From Chitinophagaceae bacterium (GTDB taxonomy: Bacteria > Bacteroidota > Bacteroidia > Chitinophagales > Chitinophagaceae): a stretch of 64,000 nt of DNA. The notes under the pieces are model-generated. The model was given only the letters and a program-made list of their open reading frames with translations. It did no database searches and was not told the DNA's origin. The stretch lies in NCBI GenBank assembly GCA_023229465.1, contig JALNZE010000005.1, positions 91,389 through 155,388 on the forward strand, read 5' to 3'. Position numbers and translations under genes: made by a program. Below, piece by piece: positions 20,101 to 28,415 of the stretch (position 1 is its first letter; every line of letters starts with the position of its first letter).

Positions 20101-20871
20101 ATTACATGGAATCAGAAAGATGAGATTGGTATGTTGGTAAATGAATACAATACCCTGGTTAAAAAACTGGAGATCAGCGCCCAGGCATTGGCGCAAAGTG
20201 AAAGGGAAGGGGCTTGGCGCGAAATGGCCAGACAGGTGGCGCACGAGATTAAGAACCCGCTTACCCCTATGAAACTGAGTATACAGTATTTGCAGAACGC
20301 GATTCAGAGAGGAGCGCCGAATGTAAAAGAACTTTCGGCTAATATGGCTGTTACTTTAATAGAACAGGTAGATCAACTCTCAAAGATTGCGGGCGACTTC
20401 TCGCAATTTGCCAATATTGGAAATGCCCATATTGAGCAATTTGATATGGATGAAATATTAACTTCCCTTATCAGGCTATACAGCACCAATCCGGGTATTC
20501 AGATTGAATGGAACAGGCAGGATGGTTTGTATCAAATACTGGCGGATAAGGTTCAGATGAGCCGTTTATTTACCAACCTGCTACAGAATGCCATTGAAGC
20601 AGGCGAAGGTTCAGGTAAGATTGTTAAAGTAGTGATCAATCAAAAAATAGAAAATGATTCGATAGTATTTTCGCTGAAAGATTATTCCGGCGGTATTCCT
20701 GAAGGAATGAAAGAAAATATTTTCACACCCAATTTTACTACTAAGTCATCTGGCACAGGCTTGGGGCTCGCTATCTGTAAGGGTATCGTTGAGAAAGCAA
20801 ATGGGCAAATCTGGTTTGAATCTGAGGCCGGTGTTGGAACCGCATTTTACATCAGGTTGCCGAAAGCCTAA
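17143..20871 (+). CDS. Large NtrY-like sensor histidine kinase (1,242 aa)
   Basis: Membrane kinase with an N-terminal helix, a ~200-residue extracytoplasmic part, a cluster of ~8 hydrophobic helices (~205-475), a second large extracytoplasmic domain (~500-710), another helix pair flanking a PAS/Cache-like domain (~770-940), HAMP (FFLTNRITASF...), histidine box (MARQVAHEIKNPLTPMKLSI), N box (NLLQNAIEA), G1 (DYSGGI) and G2 (TGLGLAICKGIV). The HEIKNPLTPMKLS form is typical of NtrY. The usual DxGxG is here DYSGG, a mild change. TTG at 17,143 is used as start because it overlaps the mazG stop (TTGA) and no ATG occurs for ~100 codons. No response regulator is adjacent. Confidence 0.9.
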   Translation: MINALKKTTFKHAYLVITAAWLYTLSFIFINYWSYYSSPQKVKSQLENRLHQKERNFTAIIGDTITIASLLNAPNTTPDPLKDEVGLFIYRHINGQALPKLHYWNTNRIYISGDDLYRKEGSYFVSYQNGDFEMIKKTIRLKSQTVTVVAMIPIRWSYFIHNKYLQADFAGFRGLDEQYGISKNSSALPINNAIGQELFRIELKPGKSFIGYDVFTVLLRVIAIIFLLVFFHIIALELVSRYQFKTGFLFLLGAVLLLRLITYLFSFPFDFSKLPLFDPSVYASNFLHPSLGDLLVNTILMYWLVSFYQSHNDHRAWFPNRFPQKLYHYLSLFIFTVICFFLATVIISLVRDSKISFDVTNIFSLTIYSVISFVILCLLVLSFFIFSQVLLRQLIKNRMPLFHQCLAVVANGFVFLLILPLTADIPVYLSVLIWLVSYLCLLNFRKNDLIISLLGSSVVIFWVMFFAMTIAALVIYENRKVEFAQRRSIAEKLASQTDPSGENLLNIATTNFDNRFLADNYFRLEGSEYANKYFKDSLINQNFSGYLNKYDTRIYTFDSLFHPLFNEDSVKYATLKTILLNQAKPTGIAGLFSYENPVEGFSYLYQKEIKEQDHILGYLFVTVKSKRYKSEALYPELFNQVQDIAADLNTNYAYAVYNNGRIMNHFNTYGFPSVLSKDQIPAFEFSQKLVGNYSELWFNSGNNKQVVVVKRNAWLMESVTLFAYFFCSFLIIILLFQLGGFIVKTRFKWAGFRQMLRLTIRSQIQATIIFLNVFSFVVIAIATISFFILRFQRNNEERLSKSIQVMANEVNNKMNSLAAFDDVPDNIGVRSGLENTIAEISDLYNVDINYYNLSGNLVISTQPYIYNKHLLSGLMEPHAYAQMQSGGSIHYLQSETVGSLEYLSIYVPLADEKGNKYAYLNIPYLNSQSELNQEISGFLATLINLNAFIFLVAGGIAFFLTNRITASFSLIGKKMQEMNLGKINEEITWNQKDEIGMLVNEYNTLVKKLEISAQALAQSEREGAWREMARQVAHEIKNPLTPMKLSIQYLQNAIQRGAPNVKELSANMAVTLIEQVDQLSKIAGDFSQFANIGNAHIEQFDMDEILTSLIRLYSTNPGIQIEWNRQDGLYQILADKVQMSRLFTNLLQNAIEAGEGSGKIVKVVINQKIENDSIVFSLKDYSGGIPEGMKENIFTPNFTTKSSGTGLGLAICKGIVEKANGQIWFESEAGVGTAFYIRLPKA

Positions 20872-20950
20872 GGAATATTGACTATTGAATGACGCATGAC
20901 GATGTGTGGGATTGGTTCAATATTGCCGCTTTAATAGTAGTCAGCTCAAA

Positions 20951-22627
20951 TTATTTTCTCTTTGCCTGCTGCCCTTCAATGAATTTTTCAATTGCCTGTA
21001 ATGAGCAACTGCTCAGGTTCTTCTCTTTGGTTAATCCGGCTTTTTGTGCTACCAATACACCATAGCGGCAATCATCAAATCCATCAATCGAATGTGCATC
21101 CGGATTGATGGAAATCAAAACATTCTTTTCCAAAGCATAGTCAATCCATCTCCAGTCAATATCCAATCGCCTTGGATGGGCATTTAACTCTATCGCCACC
21201 TGGTTGGCTGCGCAGGCTTCTATGATCTTCTGATGGTTTACCGGGTATCCATTTCTGCTTAGCAGTAATCTGCCCGTCATATGCCCAAGAATAGTGGTAA
21301 AAGGGTTTTCAATGGCTCTTAGTAAACGCATCATCGCTTTTTCCTCAGTCATTTTAAGATTGGAATGTACTGATGCGATCACCAGGTCAAATCCCGCTAA
21401 AAGTTGATCACTGTAATCCAGGCTGCCATCATTCAGGATATCACTTTCAATACTTTTAAAGATTTTAAAGGGGCTGAATCTTGCATTGAGCTCCTCAATT
21501 TGCCGGTGTTGCGCCCTTATCCGCTCTTCTGAAAGACCATTTGCATAAAAGGCGGATTTTGAATGGTCACTGATTACCAGGTATTCCAGTCCTTTTTCCA
21601 TAGCCCCATTAGCCATTTGTTCCAGGGTATTTACCCCATCGCTCCAGTTGCTGTGGCTATGTATAATTCCCTTAATATCTCCGGGTTGTATCAGATCGGG
21701 TAGTTTAGCAGATTTTGCCTGATGGATAATGGTTGCTTTTTCTCGTTGAGCAGGGGAAATGGGATTGATATTGGCAGTACTAAAAATTTCAGACTCCGAT
21801 TGATAGGCAAAAGATGCATCCCAGTGGCTTACCTCATTCCAGGCGATCAGGAAATCTGGACTGCAACTTGTTTGAAAATATTTGCTGATAAAAAGAGGGG
21901 GCTTTGTACAATGAAAGCCAAGTGTCACATTCTCTTTTCCCCGGAATGAGATATAGTCATCGGTTGCAGAGATGGTTTCAAATTCATGGGTAGAAAAAAA
22001 GGTCTTCAGCTCAACTACAGATACAGTAGACACCCATTCTAAAGTATGAATTATCTCCATTTGCCTTCTGAATTCACCCGTTAATGCAAACCGGCTGTTT
22101 GGGAAACTGGTTTTTAATTTCTCATCTACAGATTGTGCAAAGGATTCTATCTGCTCAAATAAATACTTACCCATTGTACCCAGATAAAATTCAATCGCTT
22201 CTTTGATGTTTTGTTGCGATTTTTCACCAAAACCTTTGTAAAGGGTAAGGCGGTTCTCATCACAGGCATATAACAATTCTCCCAGGGATTCTATCTCCAG
22301 TTCCTTCCAAATGGTGGCAATTTTCTTCGGACCGATACCTTTGATGCCCAGCATGTCGAGAATGCCGGCTGGTGTTTTTTGCAGGTATTCCTTCAAAATA
22401 GACAGCTCCCCGGTCTCTAATTGTTCTACTATATTTTTGCCAATCGCATCCCCGATTCCCCTGATTAAAAATATTTTTTCAAGGGGTAATTCACTCAGTG
22501 GAGAAGGAAGTTTGTCGATGGTAAACGCTGCTGTTGCATATGACCTGGCTTTAAAACTATTATCGCCATGTATATCCATCAGCTTTGCTAATAGGGAAAA
22601 ATTTTCTGAAATGATTGTATTGTCCAT
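20951..22627 (-). CDS. PolX-like DNA polymerase/PHP phosphoesterase
   Basis: 558 residues. N-terminal 8-kDa-like helical part and helix-hairpin-helix segments (IRGIGDAIGKNIVEQL, LGIKGIGPKKIATIW) up to ~150, a polX-type palm region (~160-290), then a C-terminal PHP domain (~320-550) with its metal ligands: HSHSNWSDG, ISDHSKS, ASVHSN, LGHMTGR, NAHPRR and NPDAHS. In bacterial PolX the palm has GDIDIL after G-x-x-RR; here the matching stretch (TGEFRRQMEIIHTLEWV) lacks both aspartates, so polymerase activity is doubtful while the PHP nuclease looks intact. Confidence 0.85.
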   Translation of the reverse strand: MDNTIISENFSLLAKLMDIHGDNSFKARSYATAAFTIDKLPSPLSELPLEKIFLIRGIGDAIGKNIVEQLETGELSILKEYLQKTPAGILDMLGIKGIGPKKIATIWKELEIESLGELLYACDENRLTLYKGFGEKSQQNIKEAIEFYLGTMGKYLFEQIESFAQSVDEKLKTSFPNSRFALTGEFRRQMEIIHTLEWVSTVSVVELKTFFSTHEFETISATDDYISFRGKENVTLGFHCTKPPLFISKYFQTSCSPDFLIAWNEVSHWDASFAYQSESEIFSTANINPISPAQREKATIIHQAKSAKLPDLIQPGDIKGIIHSHSNWSDGVNTLEQMANGAMEKGLEYLVISDHSKSAFYANGLSEERIRAQHRQIEELNARFSPFKIFKSIESDILNDGSLDYSDQLLAGFDLVIASVHSNLKMTEEKAMMRLLRAIENPFTTILGHMTGRLLLSRNGYPVNHQKIIEACAANQVAIELNAHPRRLDIDWRWIDYALEKNVLISINPDAHSIDGFDDCRYGVLVAQKAGLTKEKNLSSCSLQAIEKFIEGQQAKRK

Positions 22628-22665
22628 AGCCTTACTGGTATTGAATCCTGAAGGTAGGTAATAAA

Positions 22666-22691
22666 AAAGTCCCGGAAATTTCCGGGACTTT
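22666..22691 (-). terminator. Terminator of the histone-like gene
   Basis: Perfect 13-bp inverted repeat (AAAGTCCCGGAAA and its complement) with a T run after it in the minus direction, 30 bp beyond the stop of the lysine-rich gene and 38 bp before the PolX start. Confidence 0.85.
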
Positions 22692-22721
22692 AAATCTATT
22701 TCTGCGAGAGAAATAAGAAGA

Positions 22722-22904
22722 CTACTTTTTCTTAGCGGCTTTCTTTGCAGCTTTTTTAGGAGCGGCTTTTTTTGCAGCTTTTTTAGGAGCAGCTTTCTTT
22801 GCAGCTTTTTTAGGAGCGGCTTTCTTTGCAGCTTTTTTAGGAGCGGCTTTTTTTGCAGCTTTTTTAGGAGCGGCTTTCTTTGCGGCTTTCTTTGCAGTTG
22901 CCAT
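22722..22904 (-). CDS. Lysine/alanine-rich histone H1-like protein (60 aa)
   Basis: After MATAKKAAKKAAPKKA the protein is almost only K, A and P, built from a KKAAPKKAA repeat of about 10 residues (30-bp DNA repeat). Such basic, disordered proteins resemble the C-terminal tail of histone H1 and the Hc1-like proteins of other bacteria, and bind DNA or RNA non-specifically. It has its own terminator at 22,666-22,691 and lies next to rpmA and rplU, which suggests strong expression. Repeat number is likely to vary between strains. Confidence 0.85.
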   Translation of the reverse strand: MATAKKAAKKAAPKKAAKKAAPKKAAKKAAPKKAAKKAAPKKAAKKAAPKKAAKKAAKKK

Positions 22905-22975
22905 GTTTTTGTAGATTTAATGGTTAGTTAATACTCTAAAAGTAAAAACTTATTTGGAACTACAAAAAAATATTT

Positions 22976-23242
22976 TTAAGCGGTCACTTCAACGGGTGAT
23001 ACCGAGATAGTGGTTCTGTCGTTTCTACCCTTCTTAAATTCAACTACTCCATCGGCTAAAGCGAACAAAGTGAAGTCAGTTCCAACACCTACATTCTTAC
23101 CAGGATGATACACTGTTCCTCTTTGACGAACAATGATATTGCCGGAGAAAGCGGGTTGACCACCATATATTTTAACCCCTAAACGTTTGCTTTGTGAATC
23201 ACGGCCGTTCTTTACGGAACCTTCACCTTTTTTGTGTGCCAT
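22976..23242 (-). CDS. rpmA: 50S ribosomal protein L27
   Basis: 88 residues, full length, starting MAHKKGEGSVKNGRDSQSK with the classic GGQ-AFSGNIIVRQRGT and H-G-NVG-G-D-TLFAL-DG-V-F core. L27 lies near the peptidyl-transferase centre of the large subunit. It follows rplU by 77 bp, the usual rplU-rpmA order. Confidence 0.98.
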   Translation of the reverse strand: MAHKKGEGSVKNGRDSQSKRLGVKIYGGQPAFSGNIIVRQRGTVYHPGKNVGVGTDFTLFALADGVVEFKKGRNDRTTISVSPVEVTA

Positions 23243-23319
23243 AGTTTTTTGTTTTAAAAACTAAATAATAAATAAGAGAGACGAATCTTTCTGATCTTTC
23301 ATTTAATCGTTAGCGCTTA

Positions 23320-23622
23320 CTAAGCGATACTTTCAATTTTAATTCTTGTATAGTGGGTTCTGTGACCATGCTTCTTGCGGAAGCCCTTTCTTCTTTTCAT
23401 CTTAAAGGCGATCACTTTATCACCTTGTACCAGGTCGCTGATAATTTCTGCTTTTACAGTTGCCTTTACAGCACTGCCCACAGAAATAGCGCCACTGTTG
23501 TCTGTAAACAACACTTCGCTAAACTCAACTTTGTCTCCGGTTTGACCTTGCAGGTGAGGAACATACAGGCTTTGACCTTCCTGTACTTTAAACTGCTGAC
23601 CTGCGATTTTTACAACTGCTAA
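23320..23622 (-). CDS. rplU: 50S ribosomal protein L21
   Basis: 100 residues from the ATG that gives MLAVVKIAGQQFKVQEG, the normal L21 N-terminus. The frame stays open 14 codons upstream to another ATG, but those residues are not part of the family. The C-terminal KMKRRKGFRKKHGHR-HYT-IKI motif is intact. It binds 23S rRNA and is first in the rplU-rpmA operon. Confidence 0.98.
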   Translation of the reverse strand, partial: LAVVKIAGQQFKVQEGQSLYVPHLQGQTGDKVEFSEVLFTDNSGAISVGSAVKATVKAEIISDLVQGDKVIAFKMKRRKGFRKKHGHRTHYTRIKIESIA

Positions 23623-23771
23623 CATAGCTACCAAAATTAGGACGGCAAAGGTAGGGTTTCGCACCGAAAAAATGCAAACATTTTTGAAATAATTCTGTCA
23701 ACATAGGTGGAAAACAAGAAAAGCCCGAACTTCTGTCTATTTTTGCCCACCTTTAATGACCCTTGAAAGCT

Positions 23772-25271
23772 ATGAATCTGAAATCCTTATTGGCTCGTCC
23801 TTTTGCCAACTTTATATATAATAAAACCCAAAAAGGAATGGTATCTGCCCTGGAAGACCAGGATGACATACTAAAAATGCTGCTAAAGATCGGGAAATCA
23901 ACGGTTTTTGGCAAAGATCACCACCTGGAAGCGGTGATGGACCATGCTTCCTTTATCCAGGCTGTTCCGGTTCGTGATTATGAGCAGTTGAAACCTTATA
24001 TCAACCAGGTAAAAGAGGGTAAGCAAAACGTATTGTGGAAAGGGTCTCCTATTTATTTTGCCAAAACCAGCGGTACCACCAGTGGGGTAAAATATATACC
24101 CATCACCAAAGATTCCATCCCTAATCATATTAATACGGCCCGTAATGCACTGCTCTGCTATATGGCAGAAACGGGCAATACAGGCTTTGCAACCGGAAAA
24201 ATGATTTTTCTGAGTGGGTCTCCGGAATTGGAAAGGATTGGCAAAATACCTTCCGGCAGGCTTAGCGGAATCGTAAACCACCATGTGCCTGGCTATCTTC
24301 GTTCCAATCAATTGCCCAGTTATGAAACAAATTGTATAGAAGATTGGGAAGAGAAACTGGATAAGATAATAGAAGAGACCTGGCAACAGGATATGACACT
24401 AATTAGTGGTATACCACCCTGGATGCAGATGTATTTTGACCGGTTGATGGAGAAATCAGGAAAGAAAGTGGGCGAACTTTTCCCGAATTTCAGCCTGATG
24501 GTACAAGGTGGCGTGAATTTTGACCCTTATAAGGCCAGGTTGATAGAAAGTATTGGTAGAAAGATAGATTCCATTGAACTGTTTCCGGCAAGTGAAGGAT
24601 TTTTTGCTTTTCAGGATTCACAGGAAGCGGAAGGATTGCTATTGAATACCAATAGCGGTATTTACTTTGAGTTTGTTCCTGCCGGTGAAATTTTTTCAGA
24701 AAACCCTACCAGGTTACCCCTCAGAGAGGTAAAGACAGGTGAAAATTATGCAATGATCATCAATAGCAATGCCGGTTTATGGGGCTATAATCTGGGGGAT
24801 ACGGTGAAGTTTGTAAGCACAGAACCTTACCGGCTGGTGGTAAGCGGAAGGATCAAACATTTTATCTCTGCATTTGGAGAGCATGTAATTGGGGAAGAAG
24901 TAGAACAGGCACTATTAAAAGCAGCAAGGGAAGAAGGCGTTAACATTACCGAGTTTACCGTAGCGCCTATGGTTCAACAAGGCAAAGGTAAAAGTTACCA
25001 TGAATGGTTTATTGAGTTTGAAAATGAGCCCGCTGCATTGGATAAATTGAGCCAAAAAATAGATGCCTGTCTAAGAGAAAAAAATGTGTATTATGATGAT
25101 CTGATCACAGGAAATATTCTGATGCCATTGCAGATCAGAACCATCAGAAAGAATGGGTTTATCGATTATATGAAGTCTGTAGGAAAACTGGGCGGACAGC
25201 ATAAGGTGCCCAGGTTAAGCAATGACAGGAAGATAGCGGAAGAACTGGAAGCATACCTGAGTATTCCGTAA
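23772..25271 (+). CDS. GH3-family acyl-acid amido synthetase-like protein
   Basis: 499 residues of the GH3 auxin-responsive-promoter family, common in Bacteroidota with unknown substrate. Adenylate-forming motifs are visible: FAKTSGTTSG-KYIPIT (ATP loop), a central ASEGFFAFQ and NLGDTVKF, then SGRIKHFISAFGEH. The family joins amino acids to acyl acids through an acyl-AMP. ATG at 23,772 is preferred over the in-frame TTG at 23,763. It is divergent from rplU and precedes dxr by 25 bp. Confidence 0.9.
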   Translation: MNLKSLLARPFANFIYNKTQKGMVSALEDQDDILKMLLKIGKSTVFGKDHHLEAVMDHASFIQAVPVRDYEQLKPYINQVKEGKQNVLWKGSPIYFAKTSGTTSGVKYIPITKDSIPNHINTARNALLCYMAETGNTGFATGKMIFLSGSPELERIGKIPSGRLSGIVNHHVPGYLRSNQLPSYETNCIEDWEEKLDKIIEETWQQDMTLISGIPPWMQMYFDRLMEKSGKKVGELFPNFSLMVQGGVNFDPYKARLIESIGRKIDSIELFPASEGFFAFQDSQEAEGLLLNTNSGIYFEFVPAGEIFSENPTRLPLREVKTGENYAMIINSNAGLWGYNLGDTVKFVSTEPYRLVVSGRIKHFISAFGEHVIGEEVEQALLKAAREEGVNITEFTVAPMVQQGKGKSYHEWFIEFENEPAALDKLSQKIDACLREKNVYYDDLITGNILMPLQIRTIRKNGFIDYMKSVGKLGGQHKVPRLSNDRKIAEELEAYLSIP

Positions 25272-25296
25272 TTTGTAACTATTAAGAAATCTATTG

Positions 25297-26454
25297 ATGA
25301 GTCAGAAACGTATTGCCATATTCGGTTCAACAGGATCTATCGGAACGCAGGCCCTGGAGGTAATTGCTGCTAATCCCCTGCTCTTTACAGCTGAAATATT
25401 AACGGCGCAGACTAACGATGCATTGCTGGTAAAGCAGGCAATTCAGTTCAATCCAAATATGGTGGTGATAGGGGATGAAAAAAAATATGTTGCTGTAAAG
25501 GAAGCCCTTAAACATACCACCGTTAAAGTATTTGCAGGCGAAAAAGCTATTGAAGAAGTGGCTTCCATGGATTGTTATGATATGATGCTGGCAGCCATTG
25601 TAGGCTATGCCGGATTAAAACCAACCTTACGTGCCATAGAGATAGGCAAAGTGATAGCGCTGGCTAATAAAGAAACTTTGGTAGTGGCTGGTGATATCAT
25701 CATGCGTAAAGCGATGGAAAAACGTATACCGGTGATACCGGTAGATAGTGAACACTCTGCCATTTTTCAATGCCTGGTAGGAGAGGGCAGGAATAAAATT
25801 GAAAAAATTATTCTAACAGCCAGTGGCGGTCCGTTTCTGGGTAAGAAACCTAATTTTCTGGTTAATGTAAAAAAGGATCATGCCCTGCAACATCCTAACT
25901 GGAATATGGGTGCCAAGATTACGATCGATTCTGCTACACTTATGAACAAAGGATTGGAAATGATTGAAGCCAAATGGTTGTTTAATCTTACTTACGATCA
26001 GATACAGGTAATGGTACATCCTCAAAGCATTATTCATAGTATGGTACAGTTTGAGGATGGCAGTATTAAAGCGCAAATGGGTTTACCGGATATGAAGTTG
26101 CCTATACAATATGCCCTGGCCTTCCCTAACAGGATACCGAATGACTTTCCGAGATATGATTGTAAAAAACCAGGTACCCTGAGCTTTGAAGAGCCTGATA
26201 TAAAAACTTTCCGAAACCTGGCCTTAGCCATGGAAGCTTTGCGCCAGGGGGGAAATTTGCCCTGTATCCTGAATGCAGCCAATGAGATAGCGGTATATGC
26301 ATTTCTCAGAAACCGCATCGGATTCCTTGATATGACGGAGGTAGTGGAGCAGACCATGCAAAAAATCGCCTTTATTGAAAAACCTACTTTAGAAGAGTAT
26401 TTTGAAACCGATGGCGAGGCACGTAACTTCGCAGCTTCTTTGTTTCACATGTAA
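25297..26454 (+). CDS. dxr: 1-deoxy-D-xylulose 5-phosphate reductoisomerase
   Basis: 385 residues. NADPH-binding loop GSTGSIGTQALEV at the N-terminus, substrate and metal site VDSEHSAIFQCL, ASGGPFL and MGAKITIDSATLMNKGLEMIEA, and the C-terminal helical domain. It makes 2-C-methyl-D-erythritol 4-phosphate in the MEP isoprenoid pathway. ATG at 25,297 is chosen over TTG three bases upstream. rseP follows 55 bp downstream; this dxr-rseP order is common. Confidence 0.97.
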   Translation: MSQKRIAIFGSTGSIGTQALEVIAANPLLFTAEILTAQTNDALLVKQAIQFNPNMVVIGDEKKYVAVKEALKHTTVKVFAGEKAIEEVASMDCYDMMLAAIVGYAGLKPTLRAIEIGKVIALANKETLVVAGDIIMRKAMEKRIPVIPVDSEHSAIFQCLVGEGRNKIEKIILTASGGPFLGKKPNFLVNVKKDHALQHPNWNMGAKITIDSATLMNKGLEMIEAKWLFNLTYDQIQVMVHPQSIIHSMVQFEDGSIKAQMGLPDMKLPIQYALAFPNRIPNDFPRYDCKKPGTLSFEEPDIKTFRNLALAMEALRQGGNLPCILNAANEIAVYAFLRNRIGFLDMTEVVEQTMQKIAFIEKPTLEEYFETDGEARNFAASLFHM

Positions 26455-26509
26455 TTCATCCATCAATAACAACCACCATTAAAATAAAACCCCTTTGGGT
26501 AACAACTGT

Positions 26510-27859
26510 ATGAGTTTATTAGCAATCGACTGGATTAGTGTAGCCGTAAAAACAGGACAGTTCATTTTGTCTTTTTCCATATTGGTAGTTCTGCATGAAC
26601 TGGGCCATTTTTTGCCGGCCCGATGGTTTAAATGCCGGGTTGAGAAGTTTTATCTTTTCTTCAATCCATGGTTTAGTTTATGGAAGAAAAAAATAGGTGA
26701 AACAGAATATGGGATAGGCTGGGTACCATTTGGCGGCTTTGTAAAAATAGCCGGCATGATAGATGAAAGCATGGATAAAGAACAAATGAAATTGCCGGCA
26801 CAGGACTGGGAATTCAGGTCAAAGCCGGCCTGGCAAAGACTGATCATCATGATTGGCGGGGTGATAGTAAATGTGTTATTAGCTATCGTTATTTTCATTG
26901 GTATTACCTGGGTATGGGGAGAAGAAAACCTGCCGGTAAAAAACCTGAAATATGGCGTTTATACAGATTCCTTAGCCAAAAGCATGGGACTCAGAGACGG
27001 TGATAATATTGTTGGGATAGATGGCAGGCCCATTGACTATTTTGGCACGCTGGAATCTGAAATTGTGTTGAGTGAAGCAAAAAAACTGGAAGTAATCAGG
27101 GAAGGGCAAACCATTGAACTACCTGTTCCGGAAGGCTTTATCAATAAAATTGTCAAGAATAAAAAATTCAGTGGGCTGGTGTATCCGCGATACCCGGCTA
27201 TTGTTGATTCAGTATCGAAAACAGCCAATTTTACAAAAGGCAGGTTGCAGAAAGGCGATAAATTAATCGCCTTCAATAATAAACCCTTTGACTATTATCA
27301 TGAGTTCGATAAACTAAAAAAAGGGCATAATGATTCGCTTGTTCAGATTACTGTTTTACGTGGAGTTGATACGGTTACCGTAAGTGTTATAGAGAATAGC
27401 AAAGGTTCGATAGGTTTTTTTGCCGTTAGTCCTTTGGTATTATTCGGAACCGTTACTAAAAATTATTCATTCATCGAATCTATTCCCATTGGTTTTAACC
27501 GTTGCTGGGAAACCCTGAACCGTTATGTAACCGGTATCAAGCAATTGTTTACCGGCAAAGTAGCGGCCAGTGATTCCCTGGGAAGTGTGATCAGTATTGG
27601 CAATACATTCCCCGGAATATGGGATTGGGAAAGGTTCTGGACATTAACCGGCATCTTCTCCATCATCCTTGCTTTTATGAATATATTACCCATTCCTGCC
27701 CTCGATGGCGGGCATGCCTTATTTACACTCTATGAAATGGTCAGTGGCAGAAAACCAGGTGATAAGTTCATGGAATATGCTCAAATGGCAGGCATGATAC
27801 TGTTATTGGGATTAATGGCATACGCTTTGGGGTTAGACTTTTGGAGACTGTTTAAATAG
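26510..27859 (+). CDS. rseP: RseP-like site-2 intramembrane metalloprotease
   Basis: 449 residues. The zinc motif HELGH lies in the first membrane helix (residues ~29-33), FGGFVKIAGM follows, then two PDZ-like parts (~140-330), and the C-terminal helices carry the third ligand in NILPIPALDGGH. S2P enzymes cut membrane anchors of anti-sigma factors and signal-peptide remnants. ATG at 26,510 was chosen over the in-frame TTG at 26,495. A strong hairpin terminator lies right after the stop. Confidence 0.95.
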   Translation: MSLLAIDWISVAVKTGQFILSFSILVVLHELGHFLPARWFKCRVEKFYLFFNPWFSLWKKKIGETEYGIGWVPFGGFVKIAGMIDESMDKEQMKLPAQDWEFRSKPAWQRLIIMIGGVIVNVLLAIVIFIGITWVWGEENLPVKNLKYGVYTDSLAKSMGLRDGDNIVGIDGRPIDYFGTLESEIVLSEAKKLEVIREGQTIELPVPEGFINKIVKNKKFSGLVYPRYPAIVDSVSKTANFTKGRLQKGDKLIAFNNKPFDYYHEFDKLKKGHNDSLVQITVLRGVDTVTVSVIENSKGSIGFFAVSPLVLFGTVTKNYSFIESIPIGFNRCWETLNRYVTGIKQLFTGKVAASDSLGSVISIGNTFPGIWDWERFWTLTGIFSIILAFMNILPIPALDGGHALFTLYEMVSGRKPGDKFMEYAQMAGMILLLGLMAYALGLDFWRLFK

Positions 27860-27863
27860 TTAG

Positions 27864-27911
27864 GAGTTAGAAGTTTGGAGTATAAATGATCAAACTCCAA
27901 ACTTCTAACTC
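27864..27911 (+). terminator. rseP terminator hairpin
   Basis: An 18-bp perfect inverted repeat starts five bases after the rseP stop codon, with a 12-nt loop. It lies only a few bases before the 5' end of the tmRNA. Confidence 0.75.
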
Positions 27912-27917
27912 ACCGCT

Positions 27918-28286
27918 GGGGTCGTATTGGTTTTGACAGCATAGGTTACGGTTGGTGTAAGCATGCAGTGCGTTGCGTAGTCAGCACTTAAATCTGAATA
28001 CGAAAACTTCAAATGGCAATACACAGTATGCCATGGCTGCTTAATCAGTGATTGAGTAACCATTCGGGCCGCGGCTAAGGTTCGCCTGTTACCTCTTGCT
28101 GCCGCCGACTTAAAACAAAAGAGGATGCCGCAACAGAAGGCTGTGACTGTTGTGTAAGACTATTCAGCTAAGTGTGCAATTGGTTTGTTCATTTCCTGTT
28201 GCGTGCCTACAAATAATAATGAAATAAGCATGTAGAAAGCTAATGGCAGCGATGTTTGGACAGGGGTTCGACTCCCCTCGACTCCA
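27918..28286 (+). ncRNA. ssrA: Transfer-messenger RNA
   Basis: 5' end GGGGTCGTATTGGTTTTGAC pairs with 3' CGACTCC to make the tRNA-like acceptor stem; the T arm AGGGGTTCGACTCCCCT is complete. A tag frame ends ...CAG TAT GCC ATG GCT GCT TAA, giving a tag that probably starts at GGC: GNTQYAMAA, the short G-initial form seen in Bacteroidota. CCA is not encoded. The 3' end is the prophage insertion point. Confidence 0.95.
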
Positions 28287-28335
28287 CAAAACCTCTGAAA
28301 TCCTTACTGCAAAAGGGTTTTGGAATTATCTAAAA

Positions 28336-28369
28336 ACTCTATGGAGTGATGAAAATCACTCCATAGAGT
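28336..28369 (+). terminator. Perfect 15-bp hairpin after tmRNA
   Basis: ACTCTATGGAGTGAT and its complement enclose a GAAA loop, followed by AATTTTAAG. It could end ssrA transcription or insulate the integrase. Confidence 0.7.
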
Positions 28370-28382
28370 AATTTTAAGTGTG

Positions 28383-28415
28383 TAGCACTATTGATAACAT
28401 CAAAAAGTAGTGCTA
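28383..28415 (+). promoter_or_regulatory. 8-bp inverted repeat abutting integrase start
   Basis: TAGCACTA at 28,383 and TAGTGCTA at 28,408 flank 17 bp; the right arm's last base is the A of the integrase ATG. Either an operator for a repressor or a hairpin that hides the start codon. Confidence 0.35.

Noticed and set aside
23623..23664. Longer N-terminus for rplU
   Set aside because: The extra 14 residues are not part of L21, which starts at MLAVVKIAG.
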